Shown: one piece after another, positions 1 through 8,092 of the stretch
Numbering within the stretch: the stretch's first letter is position 1
How the letters are laid out: the number at the start of each line of letters is the position of its first letter
Assembly: GCA_026984915.1 (NCBI GenBank)
Contig: JALSRG010000082.1
Span: 1 to 39,337 of the forward strand
Reading direction: 5' to 3'
Origin: Marinosulfonomonas sp.
GTDB taxonomy: Bacteria; Pseudomonadota; Alphaproteobacteria; Rhodobacterales; Rhodobacteraceae
DNA: 39,337 nt
Notes under the pieces: model-generated
Database searches by the model: none
Seen by the model: the letters and a program-made list of their open reading frames with translations, nothing else
Told to the model about the DNA's origin: nothing
Translations under genes and position numbers: made by a program

Positions 1-7
1 CCAGGCA

Positions 8-152
8 CATCTGCGCAGCAATAGTGGTTCTATTCCAAGCAGATGTAACGCCGTCAGAGGGAAAATCCGTCAAATCCGCCAGGACGCTGTTTTCCCTTCA
101 TCTCAGCGGTGTGACGCGCTTGACAATGGAACCACCATTGGCGGCGCGCGTC
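8..152. repeat. Pair of inverted, covarying hairpins (BIME-like element)
   Basis: Two hairpins of the same design lie in opposite orientation. Hairpin A (8-45) has outer stem CATCTGC/GCAGATG, inner stem AATAG/CTATT and loop TGGTT. Hairpin B (113-152), read on the minus strand, has outer stem GACGCGC/GCGCGTC, inner stem AATGG/CCATT and the same loop TGGTT. Stem bases differ between copies but pairing is kept (A-T to G-C in the inner stem, several changes in the outer stem), so structure rather than sequence is conserved. GGGAAAA (59-65) and TTTTCCC (90-96) pair in the middle. The paired inverted layout resembles REP/BIME elements. Identity with any named family is not established. Confidence 0.6.
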
Positions 153-180
153 AAACCCCTGATACTTCGGGAAAACAGCG
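85..180 (+). repeat. 12-bp perfect inverted repeat enclosing hairpin B
   Basis: CGCTGTTTTCCC (85-96) is the exact reverse complement of GGGAAAACAGCG (169-180), and the pair encloses the hairpin at 113-152. The arm 85-96 could instead pair with GGGAAAA at 59-65, so two exclusive folds exist. Whether this DNA is transcribed is unknown. It lies beyond the 3' end of the DUF1223 gene. Confidence 0.5.
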
Positions 181-207
181 CCAACGGCGCAGGATGAATG
201 GGGCCTG
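178..207 (+). repeat. Dispersed 30-bp repeat, copy 1
   Basis: This 30-base core contains the small hairpin GCGCC-AAC-GGCGC followed by AGGAT and GGGGCCTG. It matches 26 of 30 bases of the minus strand at 7797-7826. The similarity fades out over about 10 to 15 bases on each side. Both copies are intergenic. Confidence 0.55.
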
Positions 208-238
208 ACCCTAGCCCCCTCCGGACATTTGATTGTGA

Positions 239-940
239 TTATCTGGTTCTCGCCGCAGCAAGGATCGGCCCGTAATCGGCGGCCTGGAGAATGACAACAA
301 CCTGATCAGTCCCCTTGACAGGTCGGCTGATCGAAAGCGGGCTGTCCCCATCCCATGTGTCGATCCGCTGCCAATCACTCACGATATTGCTGTAAGTGAT
401 CTTTTTGCCGGCATTTTCCCCACGTTTTATGTCCACGCTTGCAAGATCGCGCAACCGCACCAGTTGCACCCACATTGGCCGCTTTGACGGTCTGTCTGCC
501 TCGGCTTCGATCAGAACCTTGTTGCCGGATCGAGATACTTTCAGATCGATGCCGGTGTCTTGTGCCTTGTGCGATTTGATCAGTCGCGAAACCTGGCCGG
601 GTTTGTTTCCCACGACATGCTCCTGCCCCGCGATCACCATTTGCGGCGTGTAGATCATGCGTTTGCCGGCAGCGCGGGCATAGCCTTTCTGCCGTTTGGT
701 AAACTTTGCCTGGCCAAACGTGTCTTTCCATCCGATATAATCCCAATAGTCCACATGCAGGGCCATGGGTATGACGTCATCGCGTTTGGCAAGCTGGCGC
801 AGGAATTCATCTGCCGGCGGGCAAGAGGAACAGCCTTGCGACGTATATAACTCAACCACCACAGGCCCGTTCTGCCCAGATGCGCTGCTAGCACCAAACG
901 CCAGAATGACGCTTAGAAAAAGACCTGTCAGTTGCCGCAT
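239..940 (-). CDS. DUF1223 domain-containing exported thioredoxin-fold protein
   Basis: The protein has 233 residues if it starts at the ATG at 940, which follows a GGAAGAAA ribosome site. An in-frame start further upstream would add 37 residues that do not look like a leader. Residues 1-22 form a signal peptide (hydrophobic LFLSVILAF, then ASSASG). Next comes a thioredoxin-like strand VVVELYTSQGC with a CSSC motif at Cys37-Cys40 and PPAD, typical of DUF1223. The family is periplasmic or secreted and of unproven function, and a redox role is inferred from the CxxC. It is transcribed divergently from acnA with about 230 bases between them. Confidence 0.85.
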   Translation of the reverse strand: MRQLTGLFLSVILAFGASSASGQNGPVVVELYTSQGCSSCPPADEFLRQLAKRDDVIPMALHVDYWDYIGWKDTFGQAKFTKRQKGYARAAGKRMIYTPQMVIAGQEHVVGNKPGQVSRLIKSHKAQDTGIDLKVSRSGNKVLIEAEADRPSKRPMWVQLVRLRDLASVDIKRGENAGKKITYSNIVSDWQRIDTWDGDSPLSISRPVKGTDQVVVILQAADYGPILAAARTR

Positions 941-1022
941 GTTTATTGTTTTCTTCCGATGTTGTGACTTGGATGTATAAACTCCTTCTAGGGAATTTTC
1001 ACAACAGGCGCCAATCAAGGTT

Positions 1023-1051
1023 TTGCGAGAATAAGTGAATTTTGGTAACAT
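1023..1051 (+). promoter_or_regulatory. Candidate sigma-70 promoter of acnA
   Basis: TTGCGA (1023-1028) and TAACAT (1046-1051) are separated by 17 bases. Transcription would begin near 1058, about 115 bases before the acnA ATG, which would place the 13-bp inverted repeat at the extreme 5' end of the mRNA. The match to consensus is only moderate. Confidence 0.3.
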
Positions 1052-1061
1052 ATGCTACGTC

Positions 1062-1099
1062 AGTACCTTTTTGTGTGCAATGGTATACAAAAAGGTACT
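1062..1099. promoter_or_regulatory. 13-bp perfect inverted repeat upstream of acnA
   Basis: AGTACCTTTTTGT (1062-1074) and ACAAAAAGGTACT (1087-1099) are exact reverse complements with a 12-base spacer. No T-run follows on either strand, so it is not an intrinsic terminator. It could be an operator with half-sites about 2.4 helical turns apart, or a stem-loop in the acnA leader RNA. It lies between two divergent genes and could serve either one, although it is nearer to acnA. Confidence 0.6.
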
Positions 1100-1173
1100 T
1101 CTCCCCTTGAACGACTCCGCCGCTTGCTGCAAAAGCATGCGCGAAACCATCCATTTTCCCGGAGGACGGCCAG

Positions 1174-3921
1174 ATGCCCATCACAGTTGGACAGGATTCA
1201 TCCAAAACCCGCAGATCTCTGAACGTCGGCGGTCAATCTTTCGACTATTATTCCATTTCCGCCGCGCAAGAGGCCGGCCTGGGTGATTTCTCCCGGCTTC
1301 CGGCGGCCCTGCGGGTCGTTCTGGAGAATATGCTCCGGTTTGAGGATGGCAAAACCGTTACAACCGACGATATCCGCGCCTTTGCCGATTGGGCCGGGAA
1401 CGGAGGCAGGAACCCGCGTGAAATCGCCTATCGTCCGGCACGTGTCCTGATGCAGGATTTTACCGGCGTTCCGGCAGTTGTCGATCTGGCCGCCATGCGT
1501 GACGGCATTATCGGGCTGGGTGGTGACGCACAAAAAATCAACCCTCTCAACCCCGTTGATCTGGTCATTGATCATTCGGTGATGATCGACGAATTCGGCA
1601 ATCCGCGCGCCTTTCAATTCAATGTCGAGCGTGAGTACCAGCGCAACATCGAACGCTACACCTTCCTGAAATGGGGCCAGAGCGCATTCGACAACTTCCG
1701 CGTGGTGCCGCCAGGCACCGGTATCTGCCATCAGGTCAATCTTGAGTATCTGGCACAGGGCGTATGGTCTGACACCGACCAGAACGGCAAAATGGTCGCT
1801 TATCCCGACACGCTGGTTGGCACCGACAGCCACACAACCATGGTCAATGGTCTGGCGGTTCTGGGCTGGGGTGTTGGCGGGATCGAGGCCGAAGCCGCCA
1901 TGCTGGGGCAACCGATCTCCATGCTGATCCCCGAGGTTGTTGGCATGGAACTGACCGGGCGGATGGTCGAAGGCACCACCGGCACCGATCTGGTTCTGAA
2001 GATCGTGGAACTGCTGCGGGAAAAAGGCGTGGTGGGCAAATTTGTCGAATTCTACGGCGAGGGGTTGGATCACCTGCCCCTGGCCGACCGGGCCACCATT
2101 GCCAACATGGCCCCCGAATACGGGGCCACCTGCGGCTTTTTCCCGATCGACAACGAAACCCTGCGCTATATGCAGGTCACCGGGCGCGACGAAGCCCGCA
2201 TCGCGCTGGTCAAGGCCTATGCCGAAGAAAACGGGCTGTGGCGCCATAAGGATTACGCACCGGTCTATACCGATACGCTCAGCCTTGACATGGGCACCAT
2301 CATTCCGGCCATTTCCGGGCCGAAAAGACCGCAGGATTACACGCCGCTGACCCAGGCCCCCGACGCCTTTATAAATGTGGTGGCCGACTATCGCGGCGAG
2401 GATGATTCTCCGGAGGCCGAGGACATGCTGGCCGAAGGCCCCGCTCCGGATCCGATCATTGACCCGCGCAAGAGCGCGCCGGTGGACGGGCGGGATTTCG
2501 AATTGCGCGACGGCTCGGTTGTCATTGCCTCGATCACCTCCTGCACCAACACCTCAAACCCCTATGTGATGATTGGTGCCGGGCTGGTGGCACGCAAGGC
2601 GCGTGAAAAGGGTCTGACATCCAAACCCTGGGTGAAAACATCGCTGGCACCAGGCAGTCAGGTGGTGAGTGAATACCTGCAAGCCGCCGGTCTGCAGGAG
2701 GACCTGGATGCGCTTGGGTTCAATCTGGTGGGCTTTGGCTGCACCACATGTATCGGAAACTCGGGCCCCCTGTCCGAGGAGATTTCCAAATGCATCAACG
2801 ACAATGACCTGATCGCCGCTTCGGTTCTGTCCGGCAACCGGAATTTCGAGGGCCGGATCAGCCCCGACGTGCGTGCCAACTATCTGGCCAGCCCGCCGTT
2901 GGTTGTTGCCTATGCCATTGCCGGCGACATGAATGTGAATGTGGCCAATGATCCGCTGGGGACTGACAGAGATGGCAATCCGGTCTATCTGCGCGATATC
3001 TGGCCCAGTTCCGAAGAGATCACCGAGCTTGTCCATAAAACGGTAACCCGTGAGGCCTTTCAGTCAAAATATGCGGACGTGTTCAAAGGTGATGAAAAAT
3101 GGCAGGCCGTCGAAACGACGGACAGCGAGGTTTATGACTGGCCTCCCAGCTCAACCTATATTCAGAACCCGCCATTCTTCCAGGGCATGTCTCCGGAACC
3201 CGGCTCGATCGAAAACATCGAGGGCGCACGCGAACTCGCAATCCTCGGAGACATGGTGACAACCGATCATATCAGCCCGGCCGGTGCAATTCCGGTCGAC
3301 AGCCCTGCCGGGCGCTACCTGATCGAACGTCAGGTGGCCCCGCGCGACTTCAACTCGTTCGGATCGCGCCGTGGCAACCACGAAGTGATGATGCGCGGGA
3401 CCTTCGGCAATATCCGTATCCGGAACGAAATGCTGCAGGATGTCGAAGGCGGCATGACCCGTGGCCCCGATGGTTCTGTGGTGCCGATTTTCGATGCCGC
3501 CATGGCTTGGCAGGAAAAGGGTGTACCGCTGGTTGTGGTCGCGGGCGAATTATACGGCGCAGGGTCTTCGCGGGACTGGGCGGCCAAGGGCACCGCCCTG
3601 CTGGGCGTCAAGGCCGTGATCGCGCAAAGCTTTGAACGCATTCACCGCTCCAACCTGATCGGCATGGGGGTAATCCCCTTTGAATTCACGGGCAAGGACA
3701 ACCGGAAAACCCTGAACCTTACGGGAAGTGAAAGCTTCTCGATCCGCGGATTGAGTAATGATATAGAGCCGCTTTCCGAAGTGCCCTGCCTGATCACCTA
3801 TGAGGACGGGTCAGAACGCGAAATCTCTCTGAAATGCCGAATCGATACCGAAGTTGAAATCGATTACCTGCGCAATGGTGGGGTATTGCATTACGTTCTG
3901 CGCAATCTGGCGAAGAGTTAG
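1174..3921 (+). CDS. acnA: Aconitate hydratase A
   Basis: The product is a 915-residue monomeric aconitase of the TCA cycle, which interconverts citrate and isocitrate in the cytoplasm with a [4Fe-4S] cluster. The cluster ligands are visible: Cys457 in SCTNTSN and Cys523/Cys526 in [10 protein letters not shown]. The C-terminal swivel domain has the family motif [12 protein letters not shown]. Length fits the AcnA/IRP family (about 890-930). The start is the ATG at 1174, with GGAGG nine bases upstream. A terminator-like hairpin follows the stop. An inverted repeat in the leader suggests regulation, but none is proven. The gene is intact. Confidence 0.97.
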   Translation: MPITVGQDSSKTRRSLNVGGQSFDYYSISAAQEAGLGDFSRLPAALRVVLENMLRFEDGKTVTTDDIRAFADWAGNGGRNPREIAYRPARVLMQDFTGVPAVVDLAAMRDGIIGLGGDAQKINPLNPVDLVIDHSVMIDEFGNPRAFQFNVEREYQRNIERYTFLKWGQSAFDNFRVVPPGTGICHQVNLEYLAQGVWSDTDQNGKMVAYPDTLVGTDSHTTMVNGLAVLGWGVGGIEAEAAMLGQPISMLIPEVVGMELTGRMVEGTTGTDLVLKIVELLREKGVVGKFVEFYGEGLDHLPLADRATIANMAPEYGATCGFFPIDNETLRYMQVTGRDEARIALVKAYAEENGLWRHKDYAPVYTDTLSLDMGTIIPAISGPKRPQDYTPLTQAPDAFINVVADYRGEDDSPEAEDMLAEGPAPDPIIDPRKSAPVDGRDFELRDGSVVIASITSCTNTSNPYVMIGAGLVARKAREKGLTSKPWVKTSLAPGSQVVSEYLQAAGLQEDLDALGFNLVGFGCTTCIGNSGPLSEEISKCINDNDLIAASVLSGNRNFEGRISPDVRANYLASPPLVVAYAIAGDMNVNVANDPLGTDRDGNPVYLRDIWPSSEEITELVHKTVTREAFQSKYADVFKGDEKWQAVETTDSEVYDWPPSSTYIQNPPFFQGMSPEPGSIENIEGARELAILGDMVTTDHISPAGAIPVDSPAGRYLIERQVAPRDFNSFGSRRGNHEVMMRGTFGNIRIRNEMLQDVEGGMTRGPDGSVVPIFDAAMAWQEKGVPLVVVAGELYGAGSSRDWAAKGTALLGVKAVIAQSFERIHRSNLIGMGVIPFEFTGKDNRKTLNLTGSESFSIRGLSNDIEPLSEVPCLITYEDGSEREISLKCRIDTEVEIDYLRNGGVLHYVLRNLAKS

Positions 3922-4229
3922 GGTCAAAACCACAGCAGAATCAGGCGCCCTGCATCCGGGGCGCCTGATTGGGGTTTGATCCCTGAAAAACAGCGTGAAA
4001 GCGGTGGTTTTTTTCCTGTTCCTCATAAAACAGGCAAATAATGGCCGAAAAACAGTGTGTTTCGGCAAAAAATATCTGATTGTCAAAGAGTAGTCTTTTT
4101 TTGTTAACCATTTTAGGGCAAATCTGCCGGCATGATTTATAAACGCACCAATCCATTCCGCCGCATCAATATGCTGACGCTTGAATTTCTGGCCATGGTT
4201 CTCCTGGCTTTGGCCGGGGCATGGCCATT
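3922..4229. other. Intergenic stretch after acnA
   Basis: This stretch of about 308 bases holds a terminator-like hairpin (3939-3970), then AT-rich DNA with several A and T runs (about 4010-4110). A GTTAACC sequence at 4103-4109 resembles a CtrA half-site (TTAACC). A 33-codon frame at 4132-4233 is listed separately. Nothing else was recognised. Confidence 0.5.
3939..3970 (+). terminator. Hairpin terminator downstream of acnA
   Basis: A perfect 12-bp stem, AATCAGGCGCCC / GGGCGCCTGATT, with an 8-base loop begins 18 bases after the acnA stop. The following GGGGTTTGAT is a poor T-tract, so termination may be partial or helped by Rho. Confidence 0.65.
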
Positions 4230-4233
4230 TTAG
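4132..4233 (+). CDS. Possible 33-residue small membrane protein
   Basis: An ATG frame of 33 codons encodes a basic N-terminus (MIYKRTNPFRR) followed by a hydrophobic segment with LTLEFLAMVLLALAGAW. This fits a single membrane helix with positive-inside topology. Its last four bases overlap the 3' end of the convergent YdeI-like gene. No convincing ribosome site precedes it. I do not recognise a family. A chance frame is quite possible. Confidence 0.3.
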   Translation: MIYKRTNPFRRINMLTLEFLAMVLLALAGAWPF

Positions 4234-4517
4234 GACAGCTTCCCGATCCCAGGCTTTCTGCCAGAGGGCCAGTCCATTTTCATGTATTTGTTTCCCTGTT
4301 TCAGCTCATCCAGCATCTGGGAAAGCCGTTTTAGCCGGGTTGTTTCGCGCTTTGCACGCCTGATCCATGCCAGATAGTCATTCCGCTGGTAGGGGGGGCG
4401 CAAATCATACGCGGCTTGCAGCCCGCTTTCCTCCAATGCTTTGCGAACAAAATCCGGCATTGCCTGTATTGGGCGCCGCAGTGACTGTTTGCTGTCTGCG
4501 TTTCGAGGGTTGTGCAT
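4230..4517 (-). CDS. YdeI/OmpD-associated family small protein
   Basis: The predicted protein has 95 residues and resembles the C-terminal part of the YdeI/OmpD-associated (OmdA) family. The features seen are AMPDFVRKALEESG, then RPPYQRNDYLAWIRRAKRETT and a basic helix to KYMKMDW. Family members are often longer (about 150-200 residues); short versions of this helical part also exist. The ATG at 4517 is the first start after an in-frame stop, and the AGAGG sits very close to it. It lies 41 bases after ccmG on the same strand and may be the last gene of that operon. Its function is unknown. Confidence 0.7.
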   Translation of the reverse strand: MHNPRNADSKQSLRRPIQAMPDFVRKALEESGLQAAYDLRPPYQRNDYLAWIRRAKRETTRLKRLSQMLDELKQGNKYMKMDWPSGRKPGIGKLS

Positions 4518-4558
4518 CCTCTGAATTTAGCACAGGTCGCCCCTGCCGGGAACCGCCA

Positions 4559-5092
4559 CTATCTGGCGCTGTCCATAACCGGCTTTATCCGGTCCTTGAA
4601 TATCTGTTTGGTCATCGGCCCCGCGAAGCGCAGCAAAATGGTGCCGCTGCTGTCGATCACAAATGTTTCGGGGACCCCGTACACACCCCAGTTTATCGCA
4701 TTTCGCCCGTTGGCGTCTGCACCGATGGCAATAAAGGGGTTTCCCATATCCGCAAGAAACGCCATCGCTTTTTTCGGATCGTCCTTGTAGTTGATCCCGT
4801 AAATTTTCACGCCTTCCTTTGAAAGCTGTTCCAGAACTGGATGCTCTACCCGGCAGGGCACGCACCAACTGGCCCAATAGTTGACCAGTTTGACCCCCGG
4901 GGCCACCAGGGCAGAATCGTCAAAAGTAGGATAATCACCCAGTTGGGTCAGGTTGACCGATGGGGCTGGCCCGCCTTCACGGGTCGACGGCAATGAGGTG
5001 TCTCCCGCCTTGTCCAGGCCGAAAAAGAACATCGCGGCCAGCCCGGCAAACAGGACCGGTGGCAGAAACATCAGGGGGGAAATCTTAGCCAT
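4559..5092 (-). CDS. ccmG: Cytochrome c biogenesis thioredoxin CcmG/DsbE
   Basis: This 177-residue membrane-anchored periplasmic thiol oxidoreductase acts on the CxxCH motifs of apocytochrome c before haem attachment. An N-terminal membrane anchor (about residues 6-25) precedes a thioredoxin fold with NYWASWCVPC. The active cysteines are Cys77 and Cys80. Further on are YGINYKDD, the acidic-loop region of CcmG/ResA proteins, and GVYGVPETFVID with the cis-proline. The start overlaps the ccmD stop by eight bases, which indicates translational coupling within the ccm operon. Confidence 0.95.
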   Translation of the reverse strand: MAKISPLMFLPPVLFAGLAAMFFFGLDKAGDTSLPSTREGGPAPSVNLTQLGDYPTFDDSALVAPGVKLVNYWASWCVPCRVEHPVLEQLSKEGVKIYGINYKDDPKKAMAFLADMGNPFIAIGADANGRNAINWGVYGVPETFVIDSSGTILLRFAGPMTKQIFKDRIKPVMDSAR

Positions 5093-5273
5093 CTTGTGCA
5101 GTTCCTTGTCGGGTTGATTTGTTTGCAGCGCGCCGCTCCTCGACCTGGCGCAATGCGCGGTAAACGCGCCGACCTTTCAACCAGCTGAACAAGATCAGGG
5201 CAGCAATCAGAACGATGGCAGCCCCGTAGGCAGACAAGACAACTGTCCCGTATTTACCAAGATCCGGCATCAT
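5085..5273 (-). CDS. ccmD: Haem exporter small subunit CcmD
   Basis: A 62-residue small membrane protein begins with tandem ATGs at 5273 and 5270. One membrane helix is visible (YGAAIVLIAALILFSWL), followed by a charged tail with RALRQVEERRA. CcmD helps release haem-loaded CcmE from the CcmABC transporter. The first ATG overlaps the ccmC stop (ATGA), with GGGAG upstream as ribosome site. The open frame extends further upstream inside ccmC, but position and family size support this start. Confidence 0.9.
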   Translation of the reverse strand: MMPDLGKYGTVVLSAYGAAIVLIAALILFSWLKGRRVYRALRQVEERRAANKSTRQGTAQDG

Positions 5274-5998
5274 GCCATTCGCTCCCGTGCTTCCAGGGCT
5301 TTCAGGCGGCGCGCCCGGACTTCGGTACGGGTGCGAAGCAGAACCAGCGTCACAAACAAAAGGATAAACCCGACAATACACAACACCAAGGGTTTGTAGA
5401 ACACATCTGCGACATGTTCCTCTTTGTCGACCGAGAGCGAGGCCGCCTGATGCAGCCCCTGATTCCAGAAATTGACAGCGTATCGACTGAGCAAGGCAAA
5501 AACAGACCCGACAATACACAGAACCGCCGTCAGGTCAGCCGCTGTATCCGGATTGTCGATTGCCTCCCAGAGCGCCATGTAGCCGAGGTAAAACAGGAAC
5601 AAGACCAGAAAGGATGTCAGACGCGGATCCCAGGCCCACCATGTCCCCCACATCGGCTGACCCCATACGGCCCCGGTTATCAGGGCAATCAGTGTCATTG
5701 TCATGCCGATGGGGGCCGCTGCCTTGGCTGCCAATGCGCTGACATGGTGCCTCCGGACCAACCAGATCATCGAGGCAACCAACATCATCAGCCAGGCATT
5801 GATTGCAATCATTGCCGCCGGCACATGGATATAGATTATCTTGACGGTGGCGCCGAAATTCTCGGCTTGCGGCGTAAAGAAATATCCCCAGACCAACCCC
5901 GGAATGAGGGTCAGAGCCGTCAGTCCGATAACCCACGGCAACACCCACCCCGAGGTTTCCATGAACTTCTTTGGATTAGCATATTCCCAGATCGACAT
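5270..5998 (-). CDS. ccmC: Haem exporter/haem handling protein CcmC
   Basis: The 242-residue polytopic membrane protein has about six helices. CcmC presents haem to CcmE in the periplasm. The tryptophan-rich haem-handling signature WGTWWAWDPRLT is at residues 117-128, flanked by His58 (IHVP) and a later His in NQGLHQAA, which are the two haem-ligand positions known in the family. It lies 51 bases after ccmB and overlaps ccmD. Confidence 0.96.
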   Translation of the reverse strand: MSIWEYANPKKFMETSGWVLPWVIGLTALTLIPGLVWGYFFTPQAENFGATVKIIYIHVPAAMIAINAWLMMLVASMIWLVRRHHVSALAAKAAAPIGMTMTLIALITGAVWGQPMWGTWWAWDPRLTSFLVLFLFYLGYMALWEAIDNPDTAADLTAVLCIVGSVFALLSRYAVNFWNQGLHQAASLSVDKEEHVADVFYKPLVLCIVGFILLFVTLVLLRTRTEVRARRLKALEARERMA

Positions 5999-6049
5999 GG
6001 GCCACCCTTATGGCTGATTTCCTGCTGTTACAATGCCCCAGCCGCCGGC

Positions 6050-6706
6050 TCAACGCAAATTGATGCGTACCGCTGCGGCCGCTACAAATGGAAGCAGTGC
6101 AATGGTAAAAAGGGTGATTCCGGCGAGCATGAACAGCGGTGTCGTGTTGGCCATCCCGTCGGCACCGCGCCGCAAGGCTTCGGCGCCAAAGATCAGCGTT
6201 GGCATGTATAGCGGCAGCACCAGAAGCGAGAGCAATAACCCGCCCCGTTTAAGCCCGACGGTCAGGGCGGCGCCAAAGGTACCGATATAGCTGAGTGCAG
6301 GTGTTCCCAGAAGCAAGGTCACGACCAGCCAGAAATAAGCATCTTCGGGCATGTTCAGCAACAGCCCCAATCCGGGCGCAACCAGGGTCAGCGGCAGACC
6401 GGTCGTCAGCCAATGCGCCAGTGCCTTCATCGCCACGACACCTTCCAGCGGCAGCGGTGCCGTCGCCAGCAGATCCAGCGAGCCATCCTCGTAATCCAGC
6501 GCAAAAATGCGGTCGAGCGACAACAGGCAGGCCAGCAGTGCCGCCACCCAGAGAACACCAGGCGCGATGCGGCCAAGAATTTCACTCTGCGGCCCGACTC
6601 CGAAGGGGATCAGGACTGTGACGATCAAAAAGAACGCCAGCCCCAGACCAAAGCCACCACCCGCGCGCACCGCCAGCCGCATATCGCGAAAGAGCAAAGC
6701 TATCAT
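6050..6706 (-). CDS. ccmB: Haem exporter permease CcmB
   Basis: This 218-residue integral membrane subunit of the CcmAB(C) ABC transporter needs ATP hydrolysis by CcmA to release holo-CcmE. Six hydrophobic segments are visible. The [21 protein letters not shown] stretch is the CcmB coupling region. The ATG overlaps the ccmA stop by four bases (ATGA). Length and motif match the family. Confidence 0.96.
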   Translation of the reverse strand: MIALLFRDMRLAVRAGGGFGLGLAFFLIVTVLIPFGVGPQSEILGRIAPGVLWVAALLACLLSLDRIFALDYEDGSLDLLATAPLPLEGVVAMKALAHWLTTGLPLTLVAPGLGLLLNMPEDAYFWLVVTLLLGTPALSYIGTFGAALTVGLKRGGLLLSLLVLPLYMPTLIFGAEALRRGADGMANTTPLFMLAGITLFTIALLPFVAAAAVRINLR

Positions 6707-7338
6707 GTGAAATCCTCGTCGCCGTCAAATCCCGAGCGAACGTAGCCCCCGGTTGATTCGGGCAGCGCCTTGAAAGGGGTCAAATCCAGCTCCCGCGCGG
6801 TAAAACCCAGATCGATATGCGTCGCCATCAGCGCCAGTCCGCCAGCCTTGCAATGCGCCCGAACGGCCTTGCCAAACAGGGCCACACTGTCCGTATCAAG
6901 GGAAACGGTCGGCTCATCCAGCGCCCAGACCGGGCGCCCGGTGACCAGAAGCCTTGCCAGCCCCAAACGGCGTTTTTGTCCGGCTGACAGGCTGTGGGCC
7001 TGACGATCAACCAAATCTTCAAGATTGAAATCAGCCAGAGCCTGCGAAATATCACGCGTCCCATAGACCCGGGCCCAGAACATCAGATTCTCCCGCACGG
7101 TCAATGCCGCTTTCAGACCATCAGCATGCGCACCATAAGCCAGGGATTCTGCCGGAACCGACATCCTTCCAGCCAATGCGGGCTGCAACCCGGCCAGGGT
7201 CCGCAGCAATGTGGTTTTCCCGATACCATTGGGGCCACGCAAAAGGAGTGCCTCGCCAGAGGCGAGCGAAAAGCTCAGCCCTTCCAGAATGGGCACACCG
7301 CCACGGGCGCAGGCCAGATCCGTTACCTTCAGTTCCAT
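6703..7338 (-). CDS. ccmA: Haem exporter ATP-binding protein CcmA
   Basis: An ABC ATPase of 211 residues that powers the Ccm haem transporter. Walker A GPNGIGKT is at residues 35-42, the signature LSAGQKRR at 117-124 and Walker B VWALDEPT at 137-144. The chosen start at 7338 gives [14 protein letters not shown], the usual beginning. An ATG four codons upstream (7350) is also possible, and the AAGAG between them suits the later start. The stop overlaps the ccmB start. The Mth938-like gene ends 76 bases upstream on the same strand. Confidence 0.95.
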   Translation of the reverse strand: MELKVTDLACARGGVPILEGLSFSLASGEALLLRGPNGIGKTTLLRTLAGLQPALAGRMSVPAESLAYGAHADGLKAALTVRENLMFWARVYGTRDISQALADFNLEDLVDRQAHSLSAGQKRRLGLARLLVTGRPVWALDEPTVSLDTDSVALFGKAVRAHCKAGGLALMATHIDLGFTARELDLTPFKALPESTGGYVRSGFDGDEDFT

Positions 7339-7414
7339 GGCTCTTCGCATAACCGATCCGTCAGCGGGCTGAAAGCCCGATTGCGATATTCCGGGGTGGC
7401 TGACAGATTGATTT

Positions 7415-7777
7415 TCAGGTTGAGGATACAGGCAACAGCGCCGCCCCGACGCGCCGCCCTTCGGCCAGCAATACGTTGAAGGTACGGCAGGCCGCACCGG
7501 TTGACATGGGTTCGGCATTCAATCCGGCATTTTCCAGCTTGCCCCGCAATGCGCCCGGCAGATAGGTCGTATCATCACCGGTGCCGATGAACAGAATATC
7601 CAGAACGGCCGCAGTCGCCAACAGCGGCTGATCGGCATCAAAGCCGCCCCAGGGTTTCACCCCGTTTGGCAGCACCAGAACCGGACCTTCATAAACCTGA
7701 CCGCCAATGCGAAAAAAACCGGGACCGTACCCATCTATCGGAGTAGCATTGTCAAAGGTGACTTCCGTAAATCGCAT
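7415..7777 (-). CDS. Mth938-like domain (DUF498) protein
   Basis: The 120-residue product belongs to the Mth938/NDUFAF3-like fold family, recognised by [29 protein letters not shown] and IGTGDD. The human relative NDUFAF3 assists complex I assembly, and the bacterial role is not settled. In Rhodobacterales such genes sit between secF and ccm genes, as here. The start at 7777 is the first ATG. A GAAAAGGGGAAAA purine-rich stretch precedes it on its strand. Confidence 0.88.
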   Translation of the reverse strand: MRFTEVTFDNATPIDGYGPGFFRIGGQVYEGPVLVLPNGVKPWGGFDADQPLLATAAVLDILFIGTGDDTTYLPGALRGKLENAGLNAEPMSTGAACRTFNVLLAEGRRVGAALLPVSST

Positions 7778-7796
7778 TTTTCCCCTTTCCAGAGGA

Positions 7797-7826
7797 CAGG
7801 CCCCATCAATCCTGCGCCACTGGCGC
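7797..7826 (-). repeat. Dispersed 30-bp repeat, copy 2
   Basis: Read on the minus strand it contains GCGCC-AGT-GGCGC, then AGGAT and GGGGCCTG. It shares 26 of 30 bases with 178-207. The hairpin stem is identical and the differences fall in the loop and after AGGAT. It lies 19 bases upstream of the Mth938-like start. Confidence 0.55.
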
Positions 7827-8018
7827 CATTTCCATGAAATATCCGCGCTTCACCATGCGCCGTCAACAGGGCCTGTTCTCAAACGCCACGCCGTAGAGAT
7901 GAAGCCAAGGCCCGGCCGACAGCATTGTCGCCGAACCAGACCTTTGAAAAGGCACGGAAAAGCAACAGTTTGGGCGTTTGTGGATGATACGCATGACAGC
8001 CTGTGGCCCCCTGACTTC

Positions 8019-8039
8019 ATGCCTTCGGCGAGGATATTT
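8019..8039 (+). repeat. 21-bp dispersed repeat core, copy 1
   Basis: ATGCCT-T-CGGCG-A-GGATATTT matches the minus strand at 34035-34055 with two transitions. Both copies are intergenic. I recall similar CGGCGRGGATATTT strings between genes in other Rhodobacterales, but this cannot be checked here. Confidence 0.5.
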
Positions 8040-8092
8040 GACCCATTTGGAAGCGGAATCTCTGTCGTCGCGCAGGCGTAATGGAGCAGATC

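Larger units (their letters stand above)
7778..8092. other. 315-base gap between Mth938-like and TauE genes
   Basis: No gene was recognised. The stretch holds copy 2 of the 30-bp repeat (7797-7826, minus) and a 21-bp repeat core (8019-8039, plus). A minus-strand frame without stops (about 7893-8015, with the residues KVWFGDNAVGRALA) lacks a good start and a recognised family and could be a gene remnant. The operon is interrupted here, so the gap may also hold a promoter for the Mth938-ccm genes. None was clear. Confidence 0.45.

Noticed and set aside
2-208. Open plus-strand frame of about 68 codons entering from the left edge
   Set aside because: The translation is rich in Arg, Gln and Ser, resembles no protein I know, and the DNA is dominated by inverted repeats, so I treat it as non-coding. 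A gene ending here cannot be fully excluded because the left side is missing.
1198-2247. Long minus-strand open frame inside acnA
   Set aside because: It is the shadow of a high-GC coding gene: acnA is complete and matches its family throughout. The same holds for long antisense frames in serS (11828-13249), pdhB/pdhC (17142-18782), gp15 (21710-23293 and 24542-25570) and the portal gene (32650-34035).
4103-4116. Full CtrA binding site
   Set aside because: Only one TTAACC half-site is present and the second half (TTTAG) has the wrong spacing for TTAA-N7-TTAA.
7893-8015. Minus-strand open frame in the Mth938-TauE gap
   Set aside because: About 40 codons with some protein-like residues, but there is no clear start or ribosome site, no recognised family, and it overlaps a repeat. 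Kept only as a possible remnant.
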